From positions 124,001 to 188,000 of the forward strand of contig OZ345370.1 in assembly GCA_977006965.1 (NCBI GenBank): a stretch of 64,000 bases of DNA, given 5' to 3'. The position numbers and the translations under genes are program-made. The notes beneath the pieces are model-generated. The model made no database searches, was not told the origin of the DNA, and saw only the letters and a list, made by a program, of their open reading frames with translations. Positions 1 through 10,390 of this stretch are shown here, piece by piece. How positions within the stretch are numbered: the first letter of the stretch is position 1; each line of letters begins with the position of its first letter. The DNA comes from Phymatolithon calcareum. Lineage: Eukaryota; Rhodophyta; Florideophyceae; Hapalidiales.

Positions 1-558
1 AAATTTCTGGCAATGGAAGGAGACCACCTCGAATCGAAGCGGAAAAGGAAGATTCCATACGACAAGACAAGAGGATTGTCAGCAATCCTCAAGTTCCCCA
101 AGGTGAAGCACAGGAAACTCGCGCTACAGTATGCTTGTGGCAGATTCCCACTGGTTTCAACAACAAGTATGACTGAAGAATTCGGCACAAGAGCCAGAGA
201 GCATATGGAGACCCTTGAATGCACGCTAGCAGGGTACGACCTCAAAGGAGAAATAAGACTGGAAGCAGAAAAGGCGCTAGATGAGCTCTTACTATTTAGC
301 AAGACACTCAGAGAATGCATGGAGAACGAAGAAGGCCTGCATTGATTGGGAGACGGCAAGGCAAAAAGCGGTCGAATCCAAGCACCAACAACCCCGTAGA
401 GGAATGAGATAAGATTACCTTGAATCCTGAGTTTTCCCGTCCGTCATTCTAGTGGGCGTTTCGTGAGCTACGCAAAGGTAGGTAGCATCAGAGGAAGTCT
501 TACCCATATCTTCGGAAGTCTGTGCGGCTTTTAAATAAACCTGAATTATAGAAAAATA
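1..558 (+). mobile_element. LINE 3' fragment (end of ORF2 plus 3' UTR)
   Basis: The reading frame running in from the left edge and stopping at 343-345 encodes the C-terminal tail of a non-LTR retrotransposon polyprotein. It shares the segment KIPYDKTR followed by an ILKFPKVKHR-type stretch and CGRFP with the LINE copy at 10391-11864. The sequence after the stop matches that copy's 3' UTR and ends near an AATAAA at about 533. No catalytic domain is in the window. It abuts the next, oppositely oriented LINE fragment tail to tail. Confidence 0.75.
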
Positions 559-559
559 T

Positions 560-1475
560 TGAGTCTAATGCCTCTTCCGTTCTTAACATTTCTCCGGAGT
601 CCAGTTCATACTTTCTTGCGTACGGTCTCCATGTGGCGCCCTGCTGCCGTTTCGAAATTTATCTGATATTAGCGACGTGCTCACTTGAGGGAACCTGCCG
701 CTTTCGTATTTTATGGCCAGCTGCTGATGTCGCAGCTTGGCAAAATTGAGGATGTCCGGGATATCACCTGTTTTGTCCGCACGATATTTTTCTCTTTTTT
801 CTTGCTTCCAGCCTCGTGCCTTCTTTTGCGAACAGTATTTGTCAGAGTTCACCTGGAGATTACGGGGGCTGCAAATTGTTCTTGTGGCAGCATGGCGGCA
901 ATATCCCGACTTGCCCGCCGCAGTTCTTTGAAGTTTCGCTCTTCCCTTGCTTTGGGTAGGATGGCCAACTTCCTTGCCTTACCTCGTCGTAGCATCCTCA
1001 ACGCTAGTATTTCTTTCCTGTGTTCTGGTTTCTCGATCCTGCACAGAAGCTGGAGCTGCTCGATCCTTCCGCTTGCCGTACCACCGAAAAGTTGGCAGAA
1101 GAAAGTTCTTTCCACTTCTTTGATAGCTTCTTGTACTCCTGAGGTCCACGGTTTGAGATGAAGAGCGTATTACAACCTTTTTCGGAGCAACGACTTGTAG
1201 ATACGTATGGCTTTCAGGAGGTTTAGTCCCTAACGAATACCCCAATTGGCTTCAGTTTGTGCGCCGCTTCTTTGGCATTTTTATACGCCTAGTTGTGCTT
1301 GCGAACGTAATTCCGGTTGGCCCTAGAGATATCCCGAGGTATGAAACTTCAGATACCTGCGTCAGGGTCTCGTGCGCCAGCCGGAATGTGTAGTTCTTTG
1401 TCTCCGTCGACTCAAGAACCTCGATCTTATCGTTTTTGGTGTCCCACGTCATTCCTCTCTTCTCGGCCTCCGAGA
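560..1475 (-). mobile_element. LINE fragment, decayed, minus strand
   Basis: Minus-strand reading in several frames gives the post-catalytic part of a LINE ORF2: a MTWDTK motif and YLGISLG near 1250-1450, a CRIEKPEHR-type segment near 900-1050, and a terminal tail with DKTGDIP and SGRFPQVST near 620-760. Frame changes between these blocks show a pseudogene. It is head to head with the next fragment at about 1475. Confidence 0.7.
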
Positions 1476-1477
1476 AG

Positions 1478-2180
1478 GTGGCTTCGGAAGTCAGGGAAGT
1501 TGAATCTATGTTCTTCGGGCAAATCCTTGGGAATCCAGGAAAAAGAAGCTTTGACAAGTGCAGGGCCATGTGCCGCATCCTCCAACCCAGGGGTCGAAGA
1601 GACGTCCTTGCAAGACGATTTATGGTCATATTTATAAGAAGACGCGATGCTCTGATATATGGTCCAGCAACAGAGATCGCGAGTGGCTTCCTGTGCGAAG
1701 CTGCAGACGAAATGACAGCTACGACAAACATCAAGAAATACCAAGAATCAAGATACTGGTGGCCGCAGAGTATGTGGAAAAGTGGAAACGACCTATACCG
1801 CATGCGAAAGTTTCGGTATCCCCACACATTCTCTTCTACTCAAGAAGAACTAGAACACTTGCCATCAAGTGGGCATTTGGAATGATCCCTCCAATGGGTA
1901 CCTACACCCTTTTCAAGTTCATCGGCTAATGTGGGAAAGATGCCAACGAAGACGTGAAAAAAGGCCTCGCAAAGGACAGACTCTCCAAAGAGGACAGCGC
2001 CTGGACTAAGCGAGCACTCGACGAGCTCCTAACCATTTTTCAGTCTGTGGGCAAGTAATGACTGGCCAAAATATGAAATCACAGCGTGCCACAGGACAGT
2101 GGAGTAATTTTCCTGCTCGGGGTCCCGAAGGAGACCAGACGTGGATTTTTGTACCCCACTGAATCGTGTTACACCAACCA
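1478..2180 (+). mobile_element. LINE fragment, decayed, plus strand
   Basis: Plus-strand frames encode REVESMFFGQILG and MCRILQPRGRR (1484-1600), then LAIKWAFGMIPP (near 1860) and a tail ending with a stop at 2056-2058. These are the same ORF2 C-terminal blocks carried by the neighbouring minus-strand fragment, in a different copy with its own frameshifts. The catalytic region is missing. Confidence 0.65.
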
Positions 2181-2235
2181 AATAGAAACTCTTCCGTAGA
2201 CATAATCCAGCAAAAACCTCTTGGCACGAGGAATT

Positions 2236-2330
2236 TTGCCCCAAGCGTCAGCAGATGCGTTGGTAACTTTTAAATTAAAATCTATCTTTCTTCTTCTTCT
2301 CTCTTCGGCCTTCTTCGCTGAATTATCGAC
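2236..2330 (-). repeat. Dispersed repeat with GAA-rich tract and GCATCTGCTGACGC core
   Basis: On the minus strand a GAA-rich microsatellite is followed by an A/T spacer and then GCATCTGCTGACGCTTGGGG. The same order recurs on the plus strand at about 55510-55600, and a shorter version of the core recurs near 47127-47175. This is a dispersed repeat boundary of unknown class, perhaps a retroelement tail joined to a preferred target. Confidence 0.4.
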
Positions 2331-2439
2331 CAGGTGCTGCAGAACGTGCGGGTTTTTCGCCAACAGGATCACATAGTATGCAAAGAGAACTAATACGTTG
2401 TCCAGAATATCGGGAAGACCAATTGCCGTCGAGTTTAGT

Positions 2440-2620
2440 GACCCCACTATCGATGTGGTGTTGTGCGCCAGAGACATACGATGGAGTTGGCTCGGACACA
2501 TCCTTACGATGGACGAAAGTCGCTTGGTTTGTCAAGTGCTACTTCAATGCGTCCGACCAACCGCAGAGTCAATCTTTGGCGAAGTCCGGGACGTCGACGT
2601 TCAAGCAGAAGGCAAACTCG
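2440..2620 (+). repeat. Retroelement-like C-terminal fragment, shared with 61.1 kb
   Basis: A plus-strand frame reads CARDIRWSWLGHILTMDE and then a PTAESIFGEV-type segment. The copy at 61136-61260 gives CARGPF, W-H-G-H-I and then P-T-S-E-S-I-Y-G-D-V. The pattern RW-x-W-x-GH-x-x-x-MD is common at the C-terminal end of LINE-type polyproteins. No start and no catalytic domain are visible. Confidence 0.4.
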
Positions 2621-3001
2621 CGGCAAATTGATTATAATGGAAGAAGCATAGGCCCTCAAAGTGTTGCTAGCCCCACAAGGGGAATACGCAAAATGAATGA
2701 ATGCAAAGAGAACTGACGACACCTCCGCTACCTCGCCCGGAACAGCGCTTATGTGCTCGTCTCACTCGTCCATGAAAAAGTTTTACAGACTTGAGCTCAG
2801 CGGTGATTCTTACCGGACGCCTCTGTCAACTATGAACCAATTCTTGTTGCTGTCTCCCTCTGTGAGGAGCATGGATGCAGCTTAGTTAATGCATCCATGA
2901 TGACACATACCAACGATAATTTTTTCCGACGGCATGCGCCTCGTTGAAGGAGCTCTCTGTCTTCAAGTCTTCAACATTTGTCATTCGTATCTCCTTCATA
3001 G

Positions 3002-3495
3002 CAAGCCCTGCGATCGAATCGAAGCACTATCTCAACAGTCGAGTTGGTGATATCAGCATGGAGGGAAAAAATTAATTTTTGACTTTCCACCAAGGTCTCC
3101 CTTACATCATTGGTGATACATTACTACTCGTATCTCCCTGTGGCGCCCACTGCATGTTTCTTATCCGTTGCAATGCAATTCCCGGAGCCGACAGCAAGGC
3201 AGAGTCCGCAGTAAGAGCTTGAGTTTTTCGCCACTGTACGCCAAGCTATTCCCTATTCCTATCTGTCGCGCTCACTTGCCTTGTGACCACATACTGACAA
3301 CAATGTAGTCACAGCAAGGATGTGAGTGTGCGCTTTTTTCTTTCGCGACACTAGATGGCGCGCCATCTGGATGGCTATTACAGTTCCACGATGGAACTGT
3401 AATAGCCATCCACATGGAACGCCGAATAAGAAGCACTCAATTCTAAGTGTCTTCTCTAGGTGATCCGTTGGGCCACACGGGCTATGACGAGAAAA
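3002..3495 (+). repeat. Unclassified dispersed repeat, copy 1, left part
   Basis: This matches 14240-14600 over most of its length; shared landmarks are ATCGAATCGAAGCACTATCT, CTCCCTGTGGC and ACATGGAACGCCG. An extra block (about 3275-3411) is absent from the second copy and ends in a tight palindrome. No ORF of note and no LTR or TIR signature was found. Confidence 0.6.
3369..3411. repeat. Perfect 20-bp palindrome, 3-nt loop
   Basis: The left arm 3369-3388 (GGATGGCTATTACAGTTCCA) is the exact reverse complement of 3392-3411, with CGA between. It lies at the end of a block missing from the homologous repeat at 14.5 kb. It could form a hairpin or cruciform; no terminator-like T tract follows. 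Confidence 0.85.
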
Positions 3496-4205
3496 CTCTA
3501 CCAAACGCGGTAGAATAGGTCAGGCCCCAGGACGATTATTACCGGTGCCTCGCTCGCAGAACCGGCGCGTGGCGGCACATCGGTAGTGCGGGCAGTACGC
3601 GTGAACTGCTTATTGAGCGGGTGGCGCCTCCCAGGGGTACTCGGTTACGGGGGGAGACGGTGTGTGATGTAGGATGTGTGTACTTGTGTACAAGTAGTAA
3701 GTCGGAATCAAGTACACTTGATTCCGACTTACCGAGTTTAATGAGATGGGAAACCATTCTAGCTTATATAGTATCCATCTACAGGGGTAAGCTTGAGACT
3801 GATTTGGCTTAGACTGTCGTCTATTGCGGACAGTGAACCGCACGCAAATCGAGATATTTCGGTTCGCAACGTATGCGTGCCGTTAGGTGCTAGCAATTTA
3901 GCCTAAGCTTTGCGGCTAGTCTCGAGAGCTGTGCTCGGTGTTCTGCACAGCGAGCTCTTGTTTCGGTTAGGTCTTCTGTAGGCTATTGTCGGTATGCAAC
4001 CGACAATATTGATTGTCTTCTCGTCTTGAACGTCAATCACGGGTGATCGTTGCTTGACCGTTGACTGGCTCGACGAGAGTGTGGCAGGCTGCGCACATAT
4101 AACCGATAGATGAACGGTTCATTGTCGAGGGAGCACTGTCTGCCTGGCTGACGGTCGATGAGAGATGATAGGTACTTCTCGCAGGATCGAATCTGCCACA
4201 GGCAA
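3496..4205. other. Insertion of about 710 bp splitting the dispersed repeat
   Basis: The two halves of copy 1 (3002-3495 and 4206-4440) are contiguous in copy 2 (14245-14830), so this stretch was inserted into copy 1 or deleted from copy 2. It has no convincing ORF, no terminal inverted repeats and no clear target duplication. It contains one tight palindrome at 3697-3732. Confidence 0.5.
3697..3732. repeat. Perfect 17-bp palindrome, 2-nt loop
   Basis: GTAAGTCGGAATCAAGT at 3697-3713 is exactly inverted at 3716-3732, with AC between. It lies inside the inserted 3496-4205 block, in no coding frame. Confidence 0.85.
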
Positions 4206-4440
4206 CGTGTCCCATGCGCATGAAGAACTGTATTTTTCGCTTTGCTAGTAGTGCATAAGATAGTTTGCACCTTCCGCTTAGTAAAGGAAGGTGGAAGTTT
4301 TCAGATTCTGGCTCGATTGCTTGGATTGCGCACGCTCATCTCTGGCGGCACATCGCGTCGACCAGGCGGAGTTGACGACTTTCCATCTCTTCCTGAAAGC
4401 TGCTTTATCGCCGTGCAAGCCGGTGCGGCATGTAGACACG
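4206..4440 (+). repeat. Unclassified dispersed repeat, copy 1, right part
   Basis: This continues the 3002-3495 repeat: TTTTTCGCTTTGCTAG, CATAAGATAGTT and GTGCAAGCCGGT are shared with 14620-14820. The match stops within about 10 bases of the Ty3 LTR start, so the LTR element probably inserted in this repeat. Confidence 0.6.
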
Positions 4441-4446
4441 CAATGT

Positions 4447-4779
4447 TGCAGGGGTGTAAGGAACAACATTATCACCATCGACCTAGGAGCTCTACAACGG
4501 CTCCTTGCGATATACCTACCGACACCGTCAACATAGTATGGTGAACGACTCTTCCAAGAGGAACAAACGGATTTATCGCAGACACCGACTAGCACTCAAC
4601 GTACTTTTAGTCTAGCGTCGGTTAGTGCCCCCCCTTTTTGCAGGGTGTGCAATTGCTCGCCCCCGCCCTATTTAAGCAGCGATCCTGATCGGACCTTAGA
4701 CAGAGGCATCGCATCACAGAGACATCACCCCTTTTCAAGATAAACTCCAACCCTTATCTTTACACTCCCAGTGATTACA
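4447..4779 (+). repeat. 5' LTR of Ty3/gypsy element 1
   Basis: This is homologous over its whole length to the inverted sequence at 27584-27916. It starts TGCAGGGG and ends GATTACA. It carries a promoter-like CTATTTAAGCAG near 4668. The opposite copy stands alone, which defines both as LTRs. No clear primer-binding site follows position 4779, and no matching 3' LTR is found after the polyprotein. Confidence 0.7.
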
Positions 4780-4809
4780 GAAATTTCTTTCCTGCAGGAG
4801 AATGTCTGA

Positions 4810-7800
4810 GTGTTAAGACGAAGATTGTTCAAGTTTGATTTGGAAATGGATGACCATCGAACCATGGAAAGTGGAAGTCAATCATCGGCGCAACCGACCG
4901 ATCGGCAACCAACCGCCGCACTATTCCAACCCGTGAGCCATCCGATTTTACGGAGTCTCGACCCAAGAGTTGTGACAGGGTTTTTGAAGGAGAGGAAACT
5001 GTACGAAGATGAGGTCAACGAGCAGAAGAAGGAAGTCCCGTCGATGACGGTAGCATCTTAAAAGGTGTCAATCGATAGGAGCATTCTCGAGTCAATGTTC
5101 TTCCTAGGGAAGTTCAATGACATACCAAGAGGTAAAACAGCTGGAGGTCTGACATCAAACGATATTCAAAAATTTATTGAAGGTTTGGTGCAGAAGAATG
5201 AAGACAAACAGGTACACCCGGAAATCATAGAGAAGGCGCTAAACAACCTTCGAATGCCAATGCACGTCGTGCAAGCGGAGGCAAGGATTCTGGAGTTTGC
5301 TACAAATTTCTTCTCAAGATTAGAAGAAGCCGGGTACCCGAACTTCAAGCAAAATAATCCAAAGAAAACCATAGCGGTCATGCAGGATAAGGTTTTCCCA
5401 ACAAATTTGAAGAAGGTAATGCAAAGGCACCTCGAATATCAGCAAGGATTGAAGGAGAACCTCAGAGCCTATATCAATTTGTTGTGCAAGGAAGCTGAAA
5501 TATCCCAAAGGGCAGAAGGTATGCACCCTAAGGGCACAACCTCAACACCGAAGAAGACAGAACCATCTGGATCCCAAGTGGACACGAAACCAAAGAAAAG
5601 GATTCCAGCATGTCTTAATCCTCCATGTAAGGCCAAACGAAAAAGGCACTTTCTATGCGACTGCGAAGATTGCGAGGAAGACGAGAAGAAACGGCTACTG
5701 GAAAAACACAAAAAGAAGAAAAAGAACAAGAAAAGCGCGAAGAAAATGTCGAGCCGAAACAGCGACGCGTATCCAACAAATACCACATTCATCAAGGCAA
5801 GATTTGGGGGAATGGAGTCAAGAACGATATGCGCGGATGCGGGCTCAGATATCAATCTGATGCCTCCGGACCTTTATGCATCGTTAATGGAAACCGGGGC
5901 CCGAATTGAAACAAGGACGTTCCAACATGAACGAAAATATGGATTGGCAGCCGCAACCAATTCAGAGAAGGAACCTATCTATATCTCCTGCAATAAGGAG
6001 GTGAAGGTTACAACAGAACTCTTCATTCGACATGCAAAAACGCTCACAATACGAGAATTAGTGTGGCAGGTTGCAAATCAAGAGGTTAAGGATCCTCTAC
6101 TTGGACGACCAATACTCGAAGCACTTGGACTGGACACAAATGCCGTCCTTGAAGCAGCATGTGATCGATATGAAGGTGTTGTTCAAGCTGATCATCTCAT
6201 CCATGAAAAACAGTATCCTGAAGGATCTATTGCGAGAATCATGTCCGGAGGAGTATATCATTCCGACAAGGCCGCATATGATTACGATGACGGATCTGAC
6301 AGTGATGAAGCCTGGTTGGACTTGGGTATCGATACCAAGGAGGAGATGGACGAAGCTCTGGCCAAAATGTTGACTAAATCAGCGGAAGAAGGGCTGTAAA
6401 AATCGGGACAGAAGACGTTAAGCAAGATTCTAGAAACGTATCGAGATGTTTTCAGATTACGCCTTAGAAATGATGCGCCTGCGAGCGTCGAGCCGATGAA
6501 AGTCGTATTGAAGCCCGGCACCACATCAGTGATTTGCAAGCAGAGGCGATACACAGCTGATCAACGCGATTTCATGTTCAAGTATATGTCCAAGCTAGAG
6601 GAGTATGGGTTTATTGCGCCTAACTCAATCGCCACGTGGGCCGCAGCACCACTGTTGGTACCCAAAGCACCACCGGCAAATTATCGAATGACGTTCGATT
6701 TAACCCCGTCGAATGCAAGAACTGTACCTGTGTCATGGCCAAGGCCGAACATTGATTCAGAACTCATGGATGTCGCAGGGAGCAAGTTCTTTGCTACGAT
6801 AGACTTTTGCAGCGGTTACTGGCAACTACTTCTGGACGAAGAAGGTCAGAATGCGCGCAGTTTCCACACGCTACTTGGGATATTCAAGCCATTACGGACA
6901 TTACAAGGTGCGATGAACAGCGGAGCGAATTTTCAATCCCGAGTCGAACCGTGTTTTGTGAGCCTGCGAGAATTTTTGAAGGCTTGACTTGACGACTTTC
7001 TGTTTCACGCAAAAACAGAAGCAAGTCTTTTAAATGCATTGCAAGAATGTCTCAAGATTTGTGAGCAGAGAAAACTCAAAATCATCGCGAGGAAGTCTGT
7101 GCTATTCACCAAACAAGTGCGCTGGTTTGGCCGACTGATTGATGAACATGGGATACAATGTGATCCCTGGAGTCTCAGTGGTCTCAAGGAGCTACATATG
7201 CCCGAAAATGCAGGCGAGCTATGCCAATACTTACACTGCGTCCAGTGGATGGCTTCAAGTTATCCTGATTTTGCACAACGTAGTGAAGCGCTACGAGGCA
7301 TTCTGGAAACCGCCTACGACAAAGCGGGGTCGCGAAAGAAGAAAGCGATTCAAAATTTTTCGTTGGACAGCCTCGGATGGGGATCGGAGCACGAACATTC
7401 ATTCAAGTCGTTGCAAGAAACTCTTCGAAATGCGGTAAAGCTATCGCACCGAGACTGTGGCAAAGCTATCTGCATATTTACGGACGCCTCGGATGCACAT
7501 TGGGCTGCCGTGGTCACGCAATGTGATGAGAGTGAACTGACCAAGGACATAATGCAGCAAAAGCATGAGCCGTTGGCATTTCTTAGTTCATCTTTCAAGA
7601 GAGCACAAGAACGATGGAGCACATTCGAGAAGGAAGCCTACGCCATTTTGAAGTGTTTCCGGAAGCTCGACTACATGCTCGCAGGGGAAACAAACATCCA
7701 CCTATACACTGATCACAGAAACCTGCTATTTGCATTTCACCCGATGGCAATGGTACCGACGATTGGCAGCCACGTGATCAACAAAGTTCAAAGATGGGCC

Positions 7801-9485
7801 GTTTACTTATCGGCGTTCTCGTACGCAATTGACCATGTGGAAGGCGAGCGGAACGTTATGCCCGATATTATGTCACGTTGCCTGTCCGAGTACAGAGGCA
7901 AGAAAGTCATGAGTCGCAGGGTTTCTGATACATCGATGGAAAACGGCATCGTGAAATCACCGTTCAGCGAAGATTTTGTGTGGCCAACAACACAAATGAT
8001 CATCACGAAACAGAACAAACATGAAAAATCAAGGCCGGCAAAAGCGGCAAAGAAGGAAGGTGATCTGTACTATCTAAGCAAACAAGTATGGATCCCAGTT
8101 GAATCAATCGAACTCCAGCTTAAACTTCTGACTGTAGCACATTGCGGTGCTGGTGGACACAGAGGATTCGACTCAACAAGCAGCGCTCTGAAAGAGAAGT
8201 TTTGGTGGGACTCAATTGTCAATGATTGCAAGGAGTTCGTGAAGAAGTGCATTCACTGCATCATATCGAAAAGCGGTACCAAGATCCCACGCCCACTTTC
8301 ATCGGTATTACACGGAATTAAGCCCAACGAAGTTATACATTTCGATTTTTTGTATATGGGTTCAAGTACTACCGGGCACAAATACCTTTTCGTTATCAAG
8401 GACGATTTGTCGTCCTATGTATGGCTCTGTCCATCCGTCGCTGCAATGCGGACACAGCAGCTGAAAAACTGGCACGGTGGATGCGGACATTCACTGTTAT
8501 GAACAACTGGGTATCCGACCAAGGATCTCATTTTAAGAACGTTTTGATGGAAAATCTCGCCGATACCCACAAAATCAGACACTCATTCACGGTAGCATAC
8601 TCCCCGTGGGTGAACGGAACCGTGGAAAGAGTAATGCGAACCGTGCTTGCTGCTTGCAACGCTCTATTGTCCGAATTGAAACTCGCACCTCAGGATTGGA
8701 CTGCGGTGACAGGCATGTTGATGACAATTATCAACGAATGCCCCCTCAAAAGGCTAAGTTCCACCACCGATGGAACATACAGAAGTCCGCTTCAAGTCAT
8801 GACTGGTATCAAGCCAACGCGCACACAACCAGTCATTGACTCTGGGGCATATGATGGGAAGATGAGAAGCATTGAAAAGGCAAGGGCTATGCAATTACTG
8901 GAGATTAACACACTACAGTCTTCCATCGAGAATATGCACAAAGACGTCGCGGAAAAAGTCAGCAAGAATCGATTGAAGCAAATCAAGCAGCACAACAAAA
9001 ACACGAACATCGTGAGTCACCAATTTCAATTAGGTGATTTTGTGGTTGTACGTGTTCCGGACGGAAAGAAGAAGAAGCACAAACTGCAGTTCAAATGGAT
9101 CGGTCCTAAGCGAGTGACTACAATTGTCAGCGAATTGGTCTACGATGTTACAAGCATAGTGGATGAGAAAACGGATCGGGTCCATGCCAGCAGAATGCAA
9201 TTGTACCGTGCAGATGTTGACGGAAAAAAGGCAAGCAATGAGCTGACGAAACAAGCAGAACACTCTGAGACTAAGTACGAGATGATCGAAAAACTCGTAG
9301 ATATAGGAGAAGCATCAGATGGAATCTTCGTTCAAGTTCAGTGGTCAGGCTTGCCGGAAAAAAGCGATTGGACGTGGCAGAAGATCGAAGAACTTCATGA
9401 AGATGTACCGGAGGAACTCGCAGCATTTTTGTCCAGCTCTCGCAAGAAAAGGCTGGCGAAGCAAGCATTGAGAATCAAAGATTAA
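4810..9485 (+). pseudogene. Ty3/gypsy (chromovirus-type) gag-pol polyprotein, broken
   Basis: One reading frame from 4810 to about 8500 encodes gag (with a Lys-rich, Cys-containing segment near 5600-5750), an aspartic protease (ADAGSDINLMP near 5840), reverse transcriptase (6500-7200, with LDDFLFHA after the 6985 stop), RNase H (IFTDASDAHWA near 7480, YTDHRNLLF) and the integrase HHCC zinc finger (HCGAGGHRGF to CIHC). It is interrupted by in-frame TAA 5059, TAA 6397 and TGA 6985; the last replaces the Trp codon expected just before LDD. A frameshift at about 8430-8500 moves the rest to another frame: integrase core (SDQGSHF, then the NGTVERV Glu) and a C-terminal chromodomain-like segment (VQVQWSGLP, DWTW). 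Four lesions make it inactive. Confidence 0.85.
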
Positions 9486-9631
9486 TACACTTTTCGAGTG
9501 TAAGCGATAGCTGCCTCGTCGAAACTTTTCGGACTCAGGATCCACTCTCGATGCCTTATCTTTGGAGTCGACAGAGCCTCAGGCCAAGCAACCATGATCT
9601 GCAGCTGCACTCTACACTCAGTAATAGTAGT

Positions 9632-10183
9632 TTAAACTTCTTTCGGCGTCACACCTGATGGCAGCACAATGCATACAGACAGCTTCGAGGCGAGCGTATG
9701 GTTACAAGTCCATGGTGAAATCACATACAGAGGCATGAACTCCAGCCGTCCAAGCAAGATCTCCTGGCCGGAGCAATCATCTGCGTTACCCCTGCTGTGC
9801 GAATATCCTGGCGCGGCATTCCGCATGATAGAGTACGGAGCATCTGTACACATGGGAGCCAAAACGGGGCTCTCTGTGACCCTCGAAGATCCGGCCCATT
9901 TCAAACCACAGAGTAAACCAAAGGAGCACATACTGTCAGAGCTTCTAAAAATACGACAAAGTACGAAAAAGTGCTTACCTATAGTTAAAAAACCGTACTC
10001 TTTTGCAAGAGCACGGAGCCTGCAGTAGAACACATCGGTGTCGAAGTAACCGAATAGGGCAATGTTTCTTTTTCGCAAATCGCTGGTCTTTTCGTCGGCC
10101 TTGTAAACTCGATCCTCGAACATCTTTCGCAGCTCTGACATAGCGCGCTTCTGCTCTGCTGAATTAGACTTTCGCGGCGTCAT
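9632..10183 (-). CDS. Hypothetical protein, possibly first exon only
   Basis: A 183-codon minus-strand ORF starts MTPRKSNSAEQKRAMSEL; its first 67 residues are charged and look coding (RALAKEYGF). The codons ATA GGT AAG at about 9979 form a plausible splice donor (GTAAGC), and the downstream residues look like low-quality translation, so the true first exon may end there. I recognise no family. It sits between a broken Ty3 element and a LINE and could itself be an element fragment. Confidence 0.3.
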   Translation of the reverse strand: MTPRKSNSAEQKRAMSELRKMFEDRVYKADEKTSDLRKRNIALFGYFDTDVFYCRLRALAKEYGFLTIGKHFFVLCRIFRSSDSMCSFGLLCGLKWAGSSRVTESPVLAPMCTDAPYSIMRNAAPGYSHSRGNADDCSGQEILLGRLEFMPLYVISPWTCNHTLASKLSVCIVLPSGVTPKEV

Positions 10184-10375
10184 GACTGTGGGATGAATCC
10201 ACGACAGACCGCAAAAATATAGACAGATGTCTTCGCGGAACGGCTACAGCAACATGTAACTGATCCGCGCTTTCCAGAATGGGAGTGGATCCGGATGCTC
10301 ATCCGTTGGGCGATCTAGGGTTGTACAAAAGCTGCTGCCGATTTCCCGCTAGTATGAAAAATAGCACCCACCATG

Positions 10376-10390
10376 TACAGTGATGTACTT
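10376..10390. repeat. Target-site duplication, left copy
   Basis: TACAGTGATGTACTT occurs here and at 11865-11879, exactly flanking the 5'-truncated LINE. Confidence 0.9.

Noticed and set aside
1252-1827. 191-codon minus ORF as a host gene
   Set aside because: It crosses the junction of two opposite LINE fragments; only its C-terminal 70 residues are LINE coding, the rest is antisense of the other fragment.
560-2180. Twin-priming inversion of a single LINE
   Set aside because: Twin priming joins non-overlapping parts of one element; here both halves contain the same ORF2 segment (the FF-x-Q-x-x-G and CRI region).
4810-8502. Non-standard genetic code or stop recoding in the Ty3 polyproteins
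   Set aside because: All three stop codons occur inside the two Ty3 frames, alongside frameshifts, while intact ORFs in the window end normally at them. Ordinary decay is simpler.
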